Assembly (NCBI GenBank): GCA_039583875.1
Contig: CM077165.1
Location: 72,404,757-72,468,756 of the forward strand
DNA length: 64,000 nucleotides
Source of the DNA: Platanthera guangdongensis
Lineage: Eukaryota > Streptophyta > Magnoliopsida > Asparagales > Orchidaceae
Direction: 5' to 3'
Part shown: positions 48,797-59,958 of the stretch, piece after piece
Position numbering within the stretch: the stretch's first letter is position 1
Layout: every line of letters begins with the position of its first letter
The notes under the pieces: generated by a model
Told to the model about the DNA's origin: nothing
The model's database searches: none
Seen by the model: the letters and a program-made list of their open reading frames with translations, nothing else
Translations under genes and position numbers: made by a program

Positions 48797-48799
48797 AAT

Positions 48800-51100
48800 T
48801 GTAACCCCCCCTATCCGTCGCATAGTATATAGCAGTAGGTCCGGCCGGGGCCCGACGCCATATACCACAGACAGACCGGGTGGTTACGTATGGAAACCAT
48901 CCAACCAATCTCAACGTCCTACACAGAGCATTCTAGCGGAAGCAGTTTATAAAAGTTGTAAACAAGAACCCAGCATAGGAGCACGAATGTCCACTAATAC
49001 CAAAAGGAATGTTATTACAAAAATACCCAAAATCGGCCTTAAGGCCTTACAAAGTGTTTCACTTGTAAATTACATGATTTACAAACCACGGCACGCAGGC
49101 CGGTCATACATGAACAAAACAGAAACATTTCCACTTGGGCCTTCGAGGGCCAGCTTCGCAAAAAGGGCTTTAGCCCGCTATTGACCGCTTGATCCAGCTG
49201 CACCTGCAAGTAACAAACCACCGCACGGTGGCAAAACAAGGCAACGGTCAGCAATGCTGACCAAATTATAACGATCCCGCCCCCAACTCGGGGCGGCGAT
49301 GCTCCTTCCCTACATTTCATTAGCATAAGCGAGCCATATAAATAACCATAGCCATTTCATTACAGACGTTGGCTCGTACGGCCTCACATCCCGTGCACTC
49401 AGGGCACATTCTCGGTGAACCGGTCGATGTCACGTCAATTAAAGCCATTGACATTCCGGACTCACCACCGCCACTTAGACGGCCAAACCTATGAGCAATT
49501 TGTCTTCCTGGCCTGGGTCACAACAGTTTAAGCCATTGACCGCCGAAGACCCTCATCTATGCCAATGGCGAGTGCCACGTAACCTTAGGTCTCTCTAACC
49601 CGAACGACATAGAGCGGGTACGGTTCCATCTAACCCGTGCTCACATCGCAACGACAATTTAAGCCATTTGCGCGGGTCAAACTTCCGCCGAGTCCCATTC
49701 TACCGCAAGTCACATAACCCCGTTATGTTCAAGTTGGCACTCAGGCCACCAAGTTGGCAAGATCTCGTATCCGCCCAGTTTTCCGGGTGCACCTTTGGGT
49801 TAGTCCCCAAGGCTCCCTGCTGCAATCTACCGCGTAGAAAACCCGAAAAACAAACCATAGCACGGAGTCTTCTCCGGCCTTATGCAATGCAACATCACCG
49901 ATCCAGACTAACATGTCCGGGTAGGCTTCACACATCATGCCTATGTCCGTTCTCGCATACGGATGCTACACCACGGGGACTTTACATATCTACCCGAAGG
50001 AACGCCTCCAACTCTCCGCAAACTCGCGAGAGCGGGCTTCCTATGCTAAGAAAGAGAGCTATTCATGCTCAAGATGAGGATCGTTACCCTTGCGTTCCTC
50101 TTTGGCGCCATCGGAAAGTAATCGGATGGAAATGACCGCACTAGCGTTGCCTCCGCGGATCCGGAGTCGGCTTGCGATTCGGAGCTCCGAAGCTCCTCCA
50201 ATGGCGGATCTAGATCTTCTTCTTCTTGCCTTAGCTCTCCTCTCTCCAAGGATTTAGAGAGAGAACAAGTGAAGAAAAGTGAGGTTTTCCAAGTCAACTC
50301 ACGGGTATATCCCTTCAGGAACATCCCCAGCCGTCGGATCTCAACCTAAGGAAACGAACGACTTTGATTCGGGGCTGAAATGCCCAATCTGGACCGAACA
50401 CGGCCTGGCACACGCCCGTGTCCAGGGCCGTGTGCCGCATTCGCCGTCAAAATCGAATCTCCTGGAACCTCACACGGTTATCGAACACGCCCGTGTTCGA
50501 GCTGACACGCCCGTGTTCCACGTGACACGGCCGTGTAGCCGGCCGTGTACCCCATGATTTTCCCCCATTTTCAACCCGAGCACTGCACGGGTTCTAGGAC
50601 ACGCCCGTGTCCTTGCCCGTGTCACATTGACACGCCTGGACCCCAGGCCATGTACACGGGACATTTCGTCGAGGGAAGAACGGCGACTTGATGACACGGC
50701 CTTGGACACGCCCGTGTCCTAGGCCGTGTTCCTGTCTCGACGATCGTCGAGTGAATCTCGACGACTCCACGGGAATATCGTCGACACGGGTCGACATGCC
50801 CTACGACACGCCCGTGTCGCAGGCCGTGTGCCCATTCTCGACGAATCGTCGAGTATAACTCGACGACTTCACGGCTAAGTGTCGACACGGGTCGACACGC
50901 CCTGCGACACGCCCGTGTCGCAGGCCGTGTACCCATTCTCGACGAATCGTCGAGTATAACTCGACGACTTCGCGGCTAAGTGTCGACACACGCTTGACAC
51001 GCCCTGGGACACGCCCGTGTCCCAGGCCGTGTGCCTTCTGCCAGAACCCAAACTGGCCCAAAACGTCCCCCTTTGCTCCTTCGAGTTTTGGGGCGTTACA
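48800..51100 (-). repeat. F 5' LTR
   Basis: A 2301-bp copy of 41684-43967. Array at 50397-51037, CT-rich leader at about 50150-50290, MAPKR start codon at 50111 and GTAACG at 50087-50082. A segment of about 20 bp near 49484-49503 is absent from the other LTR. Confidence 0.92.
50088..50111 (-). CDS. Putative F gag first exon in the 5' LTR (MAPKRNAR)
   Basis: ATG at 50111 (complement of 50109-50111) opens a frame reading MAPKRNAR over 24 nt, then AGG|GTAACG. Joining base 50088 to 48555 keeps the frame and gives Gag a basic MAPKR start, similar to the MPPRR-like starts common in chromovirus Gags. E shares the ATG, the 24-nt length and GTAACG. The implied intron (50087 to 48556, 1532 nt) removes the rest of the LTR, the PBS and the leader. 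Unspliced, the small frame ends after 21 codons. Inference from sequence only. Confidence 0.5.
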
Positions 51101-52034
51101 CCAGTGTAGAGGGTTCTTCTACAACTGGAGGCTCCCCCTGGATCTCAGCAATCTCTTGAGCAGCAGGAGATTTCACTGCAGGCTCTTCCTCATGCTCATC
51201 TGGAGTGAAGACAACATGTTCTTCACTCCCAGAACTGCTAGTGGACACTTGTTCCACAGGAGCTGTTTTCCTTTTCTTCTTTGGAGGAGTGTCTTTCTCA
51301 GTAATTGTCTTCTCTGGGGTTGGCATTTCCTTGGACAACACCCTGTCCCATCTTGAAAAGATCCTTTGATCCATCTTCCTCATGTGGTTTATCTTGCTGC
51401 CTGCAGCAGTATTCATTACCTCTGGTATGGTACCAGCTAGGTAGAGACTAATGATTCTGCCCAGATTGGGCTTCTTCAAGCTCTCCTTAATCTTCTCATA
51501 AACCACTATAGACCAGTCTGTTTTCAGAGTGAAGATTATCCTTGTCATGATTCCAAACATATAGGCAGACACTCTGTCATGCCCTCCTGGCTTGCTTAAG
51601 ATCACCTTGCCAACTATCTCAGACATGAACTTTCCTTGATTATTCATGCCTTTTCTGTTGAAAACTGAACCTAGCTTCATCTTTGGATCAAGTCCACACC
51701 AGGTAAGAGCTTCCCTGGTCTTGGATGTAGTAATTTCTTCTTCATCTTGAGTTTTTGGTAGCTGGAGTACCTTCCTCAGATTTTTAGGTGAAACCTTGAC
51801 CTTAGTTCCATGAACTCTGGATTTGATTCTGTATCCAAATTCATCTACGACAGCTCCATTAAGGAATTCAAGCACCTCCTTCTTCCATATCTTAGTTGGT
51901 TCTGAAACTAAGTACTCTAATCCAGAATCTGCGACTAGGGTTACGATCGCCTTGATTTCATGATCTGCATCGTCGAACGCGCCGCGCACAAGCTCATATC
52001 CTTCGTTAACGTTCTCCTCAAGCTTAGGTGCCAT
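51101..52034 (-). CDS. D extra ORF, N-terminal domain (cut by F)
   Basis: The ATG at 52034 follows AAACCCTA directly. The first 230 residues or so are the best-conserved part relative to A: MAPKLEENVNEGYELV, IWKKEVLEFLNG, TKVKVSPKNLRKVLQLPK, GSVFNRKGMN, GKVILSKPGGHDR, FTLKTDWSIVVYEKIKESL and PNLGRIISLYLAG. The block has the feel of the plant transposon-associated domain PF20167, an eye judgement needing a profile search. A Lys-rich patch (PPKKKRKTAP) resembles a nuclear localisation signal, and an acidic tail follows. It is split after codon 311 by F (TSD ccagt at 51101-51105). Residues encoded left of 51101 belong to F. Confidence 0.8.
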
Positions 52035-52547
52035 TAGGGTTTGTAGAATTTGTCTTTAGAAAAGAGAGGTGTCGACACAGTAGTTTTGGTCTCGAAACTT
52101 TGAAAGCGTGTCGACAAACAAAGACAGAACCCTATTTATACCTTTCTGATTTTGAAGATGAACAGGCGGGACAGCTAACTTAAAATGTGTCGACACTGGC
52201 AATAGGTGTCGACACTGACTTATAATGTCTCGACACACATGTGTCGACACAAGTTTAGTCAATAGATTTTATGTGTTGACACTTGGTTATGTGTCGACAC
52301 AACATATCTCGACACATTGTCGAGACTTTACTTAGAAAATTTTGAGTAAATACTAAGTGTCAACACCACTTTGGATGTGTCGACACCTACTTGGCATGTG
52401 TCGACACTAACATTCTGAAGTGTTGACACCAACATCCTAGATGTGTCGACACCTTTTTCCTGAAGTGTCGACACCACTATTCTGTGTCGACATAGACTTG
52501 TCTATGTGTCGACACCTTTTTACTTAGTCATTTTCAATTCTGTAAAC
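52035..52547 (-). promoter_or_regulatory. D internal promoter between pol and the extra ORF
   Basis: In element sense: about ten TGTCGACA octamers (52520 to about 52190), TATAAATA (52133-52140, complement), two more octamers, a short leader, and a telo-box AAACCCTA at 52035-52042 abutting the ATG. TATA to ATG is 99 bp, the same as in A. The region has no coding frame. It reproduces the array-TATA layout of the LTR, which suggests a second, LTR-independent transcript for the extra ORF. Confidence 0.72.
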
Positions 52548-55500
52548 TTACTCTAAGTTTATCATTCCTAGTTCAATTTTGAATCTATTGAACTTAGCTT
52601 CTTCTAGTGGCTTAGTAAACATATCAGCTACTTGTTCATCTGTTTTAACATATTCTAATAAAATATCTTCTCTTTCTACACGCTCCCTAAGAAAATGATA
52701 TTTAATCTCAATATGTTTTGTCCTACTATGGGATACAGGGTTATTAGCTATTGAAATAGCACTTGTAGAATCACAGAAAAGTGGAGTTCTACTTACCTGA
52801 AATCCATAGTCCTCTAGCTGATGTTGAATCCACAGAAGTTGAGCACAGCAACTTCCTGCAGCCACATACTCTGACTCAGCTGTGGAGATAGCCACACTGG
52901 TTTGCTTTTTGCTACTCCATGAAATTAGTCTCCCACCTAGGAATTGACAGGTTCCAGTAGTACTCTTTCTATCTTCTTTGCATCCTGCAAAGTCTGCATC
53001 TGAATAACCTGTTAGATCAAAATCTCCATTCCTAGGGTACCAGAGGCCTAGATAGGGAGTGCCCTTTAGATATCTCAATATTCTTTTGACTGCTGTCAAA
53101 TGAGACTCTTTGGGGCAGGCTTGATACCTTGCACAAACACATGTAGCATACATGATGTCTGCTCTACTAGCAGTCAAGTATAATAGGGAGCCAACTATCC
53201 CTCTATACAAGGTTTCATCTACAGGTTTCCCTGCATCATCCTTGCTAAGAGACACACTTGACCCCATAGGAGTCTTCATGGTGCTGAATGAATCCATACC
53301 ATACTTCCTTATGAGTTCTAGGGTGAACTTGGACTGACATATGGCTAAACCACTTTCAGTCTGTTTAACTTGGAGACCCAAGAAAAACTTCAGCTCTCCC
53401 ATACTACTCATCTCAAACTGACCTTGCATAAGTTTTGCAAACTTTTTGCAAAGGCTGCTTTCAGTAGACCCAAATATAATGTCATCTACATATATTTGGA
53501 CTAGTATAACTTTGCCTCTAGATTCCCTAAGGAATAGAGTCTTATCTATTTTCCCCCTTGAGAACTTGTTCTCAATGAGGAAACTAGATAGGGTTTCATA
53601 CCATGCCCTAGGGGCTTGCTTTAACCCATATAAAGCTTTCCTAAGTCTATAGACATAATAAGGTAGAGTTGGATCAACAAAACCTGAAGGCTGTTCCACA
53701 TAGACTTCTTCCTTAAGATTACCATTCAGGAATGCTGACTTGACATCCATTTGGTAAACCTTGAATCCTTGATAGGTTGCATAGGCTAAGAACATCCTTA
53801 TGGCTTCCAGTCTGGCTACTGGAGCAAAGGTTTGATCAAAATCAATACCTTCTTCTTGCCTATATCCTTTAGCAACCAGTCTAGCCTTATTCTTAATGAT
53901 GACCCCTTGTTCATCCATCTTATTCCTGTAGATCCACTTAGTTCCTATTATATTGTGGACTTTAGGTTTAGGAACAAGTTCCCAAACCTTGCACCTTTTG
54001 AACTGATTAAGCTCTTCTTGCATTGCTTCAGTCCATTGTGGATCCAATATTGCTTCTTCAAATTTCTTAGGTTCAACTTGAGACAGAAAGCTGGAGTAGA
54101 TTGCAGCATTCATGTATCTGCTCCTGGTTTGTACTCCTTGTCTTGGATCTCCAATAATCTGCTCTACTGGATGATCTCTTAGATGCCTGTTGGCTGGAGG
54201 CATCCTTACTTCTGGTTGAACCTCTTCAGCATCTTCATCATGCTGTACTCTTTGTATTTCTTCAGCAATTGGCACATGTAGTTCTCCCCCTGGACAACAG
54301 CTACTATCCTCTCCTTGCTGTCTTGCAGCAGGTACTTCTTCTATAGTAAGCTTGTCCATTTTCTTTGTTAAACCTGTGGGGCTGCATACAGAACTAGACA
54401 ACTCATTATTAATAAGCTTAGTCTCATCAAAAACTACATGCACAGATTCTTCTACAACTTGTGTAGACAGGTTGTAGACTCTATAAGCCTTACTATTATT
54501 GCTGTACCCAACAAAAATTCCCTCTTGGGACTTGGCAGCAAACTTAGTCAAGTAAGACTTCCCATTGTTAAGTATGAAGCATTTGCAACCAAAGATCCTG
54601 ATATAGGATAGGTTTGGTTTCCTGCCTTTCACAACTTCATAGGGGGTCTTGTTTAGCCCTTTAGTGATGGTAGCCCTATTTATAACATGGCATGCAGTGT
54701 TAACTACTTCAGCCCAGAAATACTCTGCCAGTGTTGTATCACTTAGTAGGGTCCTACCAGCCTCTATCAAGGTCCTATTCTTCCTCTCAGCAATGCCATT
54801 TTGCTGAGGTGTTCTAGGTGAAGAGAATTCTTGAAATATCCCAAAGTCTTCACATAGTTTTGTCATGCTTTCAGACTGAAACTCAGTACCATGGTCACTT
54901 CTAATCTTGACCACTGTACTATTTAGTTCATTCTGAATTTGCTTGACAAAGCTATAGAAGACACTAGGTGTTTCAGATTTCTGTCTTAAGAAGAATACCC
55001 AGGAAAACCTTGAGTAGTCATCTACAACTACAAAGGTATAGACCTTCCTACCTAAGCTGTGAACTGGCATTGGACCAAAAAGATCCATATGCAAGAGGTA
55101 TAAACACCTCACAGCATCTTTGTTTTCTATGCTTCTAAAGGTGGATTTAGTCTGCTTGCCCTTTTGACAAGCTGAGCAAATACCATCTTTGACACACTTA
55201 ACTTGAGGACCATTCCTCACTAACTCTTTGCTAAAGAGTTTGCCAATAGTCTTGTAGTTACGATGGGCAAGCCTCTTGTGCCATTTGACACAATGAGAGA
55301 CTGTCTCATCAGCTACAAGACAAATTGGAGAACCATTGTTCTCAATCATAATGTCTGGGCAGTAGACATTCCTTTTCCTATAACCTGTCAAAATGATCTC
55401 TTGATCACTTGACCTCTTGATATGACAACCATTTTTAACAAATGAGATGTCATACCTTACATCACTTAATTGACTTATACTTATTAGGTTGTGCTTCAAC

Positions 55501-55721
55501 CCTTTAACATAAGCCACTTGAGTAATGGTAACCAAGTTTGTAGAAATGTTACCAAACCCTTTGATGATTCCTTTTTCAGAACCACCAAAGGTAACCTTTG
55601 GACCATCTTTTATTGGAATGTAGTCCCTTAGTAGTCCCCTTGTTCCAGTCATATGTCTGGAACATCCACTGTCCAAGTATCATGTTGGGGTATGGCAACT
55701 TGGACTCACCTGCAAAACAGA
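52548..55721 (-). CDS. pol: D pol: protease, integrase, RT, RNase H (one stop near start)
   Basis: A 1042-residue open frame from 55676 to 52548 contains a full copia Pol. Protease active site [11 protein letters not shown]; integrase HHCC (HKRLAHRNY...CSACQKGKQ, about 130-170), core Asp in HMDLFGPM and SDHGTEF, Glu in [11 protein letters not shown] (about 290); RT with [13 protein letters not shown] (about 640) and YVDDIIFGS (about 745); RNase H with [15 protein letters not shown] (about 890) and [17 protein letters not shown]. All catalytic residues I can check are present. Between the gag stop (55722) and the protease there is one further stop (TGA where A has TGG, near 55681), so the copy would still need repair there. 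It ends [10 protein letters not shown], as in A. Confidence 0.9.
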
Positions 55722-55760
55722 TTAATGAACCTTAGAACCCAAAGAATTCTTGGGTCCTTG
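55722..55760 (-). promoter_or_regulatory. D gag-pol boundary: conserved in-frame TAA
   Basis: A TAA at 55722-55724 (complement) ends gag and is in frame with pol, as in A (11469-11471). The following codons, SVLQVSPS, are identical. The downstream sense sequence TCTGTTTTGCAG then GTGAGT could also act as a splice acceptor or donor. Confidence 0.5.
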
Positions 55761-57762
55761 GTACTTGTTAGTCTGCAATCTGACAAAGCTACCCACTGGC
55801 TTTCCAACAGGTAGTTTGGTACTCACTTTGGCACTAGCATTGTGCCAACAGTCCACTGCAAAATGGCCAACCTTGCTACAGCACCAACATTCAAACTTGT
55901 TGTACCTATGCTTAGGTACAGCCTTAGCTGTCTTGTCTACAGCAGGCTTGTTGAATGTTGGGGCTTTGCCCTTGGACTTAGACTTGGACTGCTCAGTCCT
56001 AGCAGGTCTAATAAAGCCCAGTCCAGCCTTGCCTTTATGATGAACAAATTCATCAATTAAAGGTAACACTGACTTAGGTTTAGAAAACCTAGCAACAAGC
56101 TCTCTCTCTTTCTGAAGATTGACCTCCAGACTCTTGATTTGATCATTTTTAAATGATATAGTACCCATTTGAATCACTGTAATGTGTTTCAGCCTGGCTA
56201 TCTCATTCAGTTTTTGATCAAATTGCTTCTCAAAATCTGTTACAGCAGCTTTAGATCAGCAATTTCCAATGCCTGACTTTTGGCAAGGGTCTTGCTTTTC
56301 TTATAAGCTTGCAACAGTACTTTATATTCATCTATAAGCTGATGAATATCATCCTCAGACTCAGATACATTCTCATCACTTGATGAAGAAGAATCTGAAT
56401 CTGAACTAGAACAAGAAACTGAACTTGAACTTGAACCTTGTACCTTACTGGGTCCTGGCTGCTCCAGGATTTTGGCACTCTCTGTCAAAGCCATTAGCCC
56501 TTGGCAGTGACTGTCTTCTTGTTCATAAATAGACTCCAAAATCTGCATGAATTCTTCCTCTTCTTCTTCAGCAAACAGCCCTATGTAGGCTTCAGCATCA
56601 GACTCAGATTCTGAAGAAGAAATATCTGATAGAGTCTTCTCTTTCTTGGCTACAAAAGACTTCTCTTTCTTGCCTTTGAAGTGAGGCTTTTTCCTGTCAC
56701 CAGATTCCTTTCTCTTCTCTGGACAATCTGCAATAACATGACCCTGTCTATTGCAGCAATAACACACTATCTTTGAACCAGTTGCTTTGCTAGATTTTGT
56801 CCTTTTCTTGTCTCTCTTTGAAGGCTTTTTCTCCTGATACAAGACTTCCTTTCCCTTTGAAGTAGAAGGCCTTGACCTCCACAGTTTCTTTTTCAAAAAC
56901 TTCTGAAAGTGTCTAGTGAAAGCAGCAAAGTCTTCATCACTTTCACTGCTTTCTGACTTGGTGCTGACTGTTTCATCTGACTCTGATTCAGCAATCTTTG
57001 GAGGTGGAGTTGGTGATTTATTCCTGCACTTCCTGGGAACTTCTGTCTTGAAAGCAACTGATCTTTCCTTATGTTCAATTCTTGTTGACTTCTCCTCCTC
57101 TTTCCTCACTGTCAATTACATTTCATAAGACAATAATTTGCCAAACAGTGTAGGAGGAGGAATTTCCCCCAACTTAGCCATTTCTCTTATGCCACAGATC
57201 TTGGTGTCCCAATCTTTGGTTAGGGACCTTAAGAATTTGTCATTAAGTTCATAGTTACTGAACTCTCTTCCATAAGACATGAGTTCATTAACTATTCTGT
57301 AGAACTTCTTGTAGCACTCAGTTATGTTATCACCTTTACCTTGTCTAAACTCTCATACTCCTGATTTAGCAAGGATTTTCTATCTTGTCTTACTTCTTCA
57401 GATCCTTCCATATACACTATAAGAGTGTCCCACATCTCCTTGGTTGTCTTACAGTGTATAAGATTCTGAAAAGTTGCATCATCAATGACACTCACTATAA
57501 TGTTTTGTGCCCTTTTGTCCATGGTAGCTAGGACAATCTCATCCTTAGTCATCTCAGAGAAATCCTTTGGAGTTCTCTGATTTGCATCTAGAACTGAAAT
57601 CTTCATGGGCACATAAGGCCCTTCTTTTACTGTGATGTAGATTCTAGGGTCTGAGGCCTCCATAAATAGCCTTACCCTTTCCTTCCAGATCCCAAAGATC
57701 TCTTTCCTGCATATAGGTAATTTCATGGAACCCAATTCCTTGTGATTCTCAGAAGAACTCAT
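55722..57762 (-). pseudogene. gag: D gag (two frameshifts and one nonsense codon)
   Basis: The ATG at 57762 starts MSSSENHKELGSMKLPICRKE, followed by the capsid block (FGIWKERVRLFMEASD) to about 57340. There a one-base deletion relative to A shifts the frame. The sequence resumes at 57115 after a CAG-to-TAA type stop. It carries the first CCHC knuckle (CYCCNRQGHVIADC), an acidic Ser-rich region and a coiled-coil segment. Another one-base deletion near 56240 shifts into 55722-56177, which holds the second knuckle (CWCCSKVGHFAVDC) and the full C-terminus missing in A. Gag is thus broken in a copy whose pol and extra ORF were almost intact. Confidence 0.87.
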
Positions 57763-57865
57763 GTTTCTTGATTTTCTTGAATTTCTTGAATCTGTATTTT
57801 GCCCTACACTGAATTTGCCAATCAGGATCTCCTCAGACTGTTAGTCCTTGTTTTGAGGAACTTGG

Positions 57866-57876
57866 CTCTAATACCA
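57866..57876 (-). other. D primer-binding site (initiator Met tRNA, one mismatch)
   Basis: TGGTATTAGAG in element sense, one change from the perfect TGGTATCAGAG seen in A. It lies two bases from the LTR. Confidence 0.85.
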
Positions 57877-57878
57877 CT

Positions 57879-59953
57879 TGAAAGATATGGTACCTAAACA
57901 CCTAGAGGGGGGGGGGGTGAATAGGTGACCTAATCCTTTTTAAACTTAAATGGCAGCAATCAGTTATATCACAGAATACTAACTATTATCACAGCACAGC
58001 ACAACATACACAGTGGTTTATAGTGGTTCCCCAAGATATGGGTACATCCACTTTCCCCCTTCGCCTATCTAGCAGTGTACTAGATTCGGCCAAACTCCTC
58101 CACTGTCTCAGAACCCAAATTGGTTCCTACACCTCAGGCCCAAAGCCTTACAACTCAGCTTTATCCCAAAGCCTACACTCAGCCACAAAGGCCTACACTC
58201 AGCCACCCAGGCCTACACTCAGCCAATCAAGGCCTACACTCAGAGATAACAATCTCCTACACTCAGGCTCTCAAGCCCTACCCTCAGCCTTTATAAATAC
58301 AGGCTTACAATTCACTCAGATCCAAAGGATCCTACAAGATAAAAATGTATTACAAAATAGTAACTCAACAACTCAGAAATAAAAGAGGGGAGTTGAGAGT
58401 TTCTTGATGAGTTCTTGGAAGAACTCAGCTGGATTCAATCTGACTTAGCTTTCTTCAAAGCTTCTTGAGTAGAACTGAATAAGACTGAATCCTCCTGCAG
58501 TAGTTCCTTGACCTCTGCCACTTAAGATCCAGAATGAATCTGAATCCTTCTTCTCAGCCTAGTTCCAGAGGCTGATTTCTTGGATGGAGCCCTCTCTCTC
58601 CAACTTCTTAGATCTGCACTTGGACTGCAAGATCTTCTTGATTTGATACTCTGTGTACCACTTTGATGACTTGTTCTTCAACAATGTGATCCACTTGTTA
58701 ATCATCAACCACTCAGTTTCTGTAAACTGTAGGTGCCTATTTATAGGCCTTCTTCATGGTAACCGGCTGGACCGGTCCATAACTGACTTCTGACATCTCT
58801 GACAGGTGCTGTAGACTGGCTGGAACGGCAGCTGTCAAGTCATCCAGTCATTTCTTGAAAATCTATAACTGTCTGATAGTGTCGAGACTTTCTGTCTTTA
58901 AGTGTCGACACTTATAGTCCAAGTGTCGACACATGCTGTGTAAGTGTCGACACAAGTCTACAAGGTGTCGACACAACTTCTTGTATGTCTCGACACAGAT
59001 TCTTCTTCATGTGTCGACACTGAAATTGAGTGTCGACACAAGTACTTGTTCTTCTAGCTTTTGCTGAATTCTTCTAAGTGTCGACACATCACCTTTGTGT
59101 CGACACAACTTCTTGTGTTGAATCTGTTAAGTGTCGACACTGCTTCTTGGTGTCGACACATATTCTTCTATGTTGATACTTGCTGAGTGTCGACACAGCT
59201 CCTTGTGTCGACACTTGATTCTTCTGTTGAGACTTCAGCTGAGTGTCGACACATTCCTTTAGTGTCGACACTTGTACTTAGAATATTTTGGAGATAATTC
59301 TGCCCTTTGCTAAGTGTCGACACAGCTCCTTGTGTCGACACTTTCTTCAAGTGTTGAGTCTTCAGCTGTGTGTCGACACATTGTTCTGGGTGTCGACACA
59401 TACTTCAAATGCTGACTCTTCTGTTGAGTGTCGACACATTGTGCTGGGTGTCGACACTTGATTCAAGTGCTGACTCTTCTGCTTAGTGTCGACACATTGT
59501 GTTGAGTGTCGACACTTGTACTTAGTCTCTACAGACTTTTGCTGAGTGTCGACACAGCTCCAAGTGTCGACACTTTCTGGTGTAGACTCAGCTTCACTGG
59601 GTGTCGACACAGCTCCTTGTGTCGACACTTTCTGTCTGCACTTTTCTTCACTGAGTGTCGACACAGCTCCAAGTGTCGACACTTTCTGTCTGGTGTCGAC
59701 TCTGCATCCCAGGTGTCGACACAATGACTCCAAGTGTCGACACTACTTGTCTGGGTGTCGACAAAAGCTTTCTTGAGTGTCGACACTTTCCCTCTGGGTG
59801 TCGACACATGGACTTAGAAACTTTTTTGCTTCAGTCCAGCAAATACTTAACCTGCACAAGTAAACTCAACATACATCAAATACATTATGATGTATATCAT
59901 TGAGTTGGGTGAGGCTTCTTCAAATCAGGTACATTTAACCAATGTACCCAACA
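57879..59953 (-). repeat. D 5' LTR
   Basis: A 2075-bp copy of 37414-39492. TATA at 58738-58745, TGTCGACA array at 58877-59811, G run of 11 at 57907-57917. It is the promoter for D's gag-pol RNA. Confidence 0.93.
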
Positions 59954-59958
59954 CAAAT

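Larger units (their letters stand above)
41684..51100 (-). mobile_element. Element F: chromovirus (Tekay/Del-like Ty3/gypsy), nearly intact
   Basis: The 9417-bp element starts TGTAACACCC, ends GGGCGTTACA, with TSD ccagt at 41679-41683 and 51101-51105. LTRs are 2284 and 2301 bp; the right copy has about 20 extra bases near 49484. It has an initiator-Met PBS and one long gag-pol frame with a chromodomain-like C-terminus. I counted about 42 LTR differences (about 1.8%), more than in D, in which it is nested. Confidence 0.93.
37414..59953 (-). mobile_element. Element D: young Sirevirus-type Ty1/copia retrotransposon, containing F
   Basis: D starts TGAAAGATATGG, ends GTACCCAACA, with TSD caaat at 37409-37413 and 59954-59958. 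Without F it measures about 13.1 kb. LTRs are 2079 and 2075 bp; the 4-bp length difference is wholly in the G run, and I counted 14 substitutions (about 0.7%). It is a relative of A with the same order: gag, pol, internal promoter, extra ORF. It inserted into O's gag. Confidence 0.93.

Noticed and set aside
52035..52042. Telomere-like AAACCCTA as an interstitial telomere
   Set aside because: Only one unit is present at each ORF start; interpreted as a telo-box promoter motif instead.
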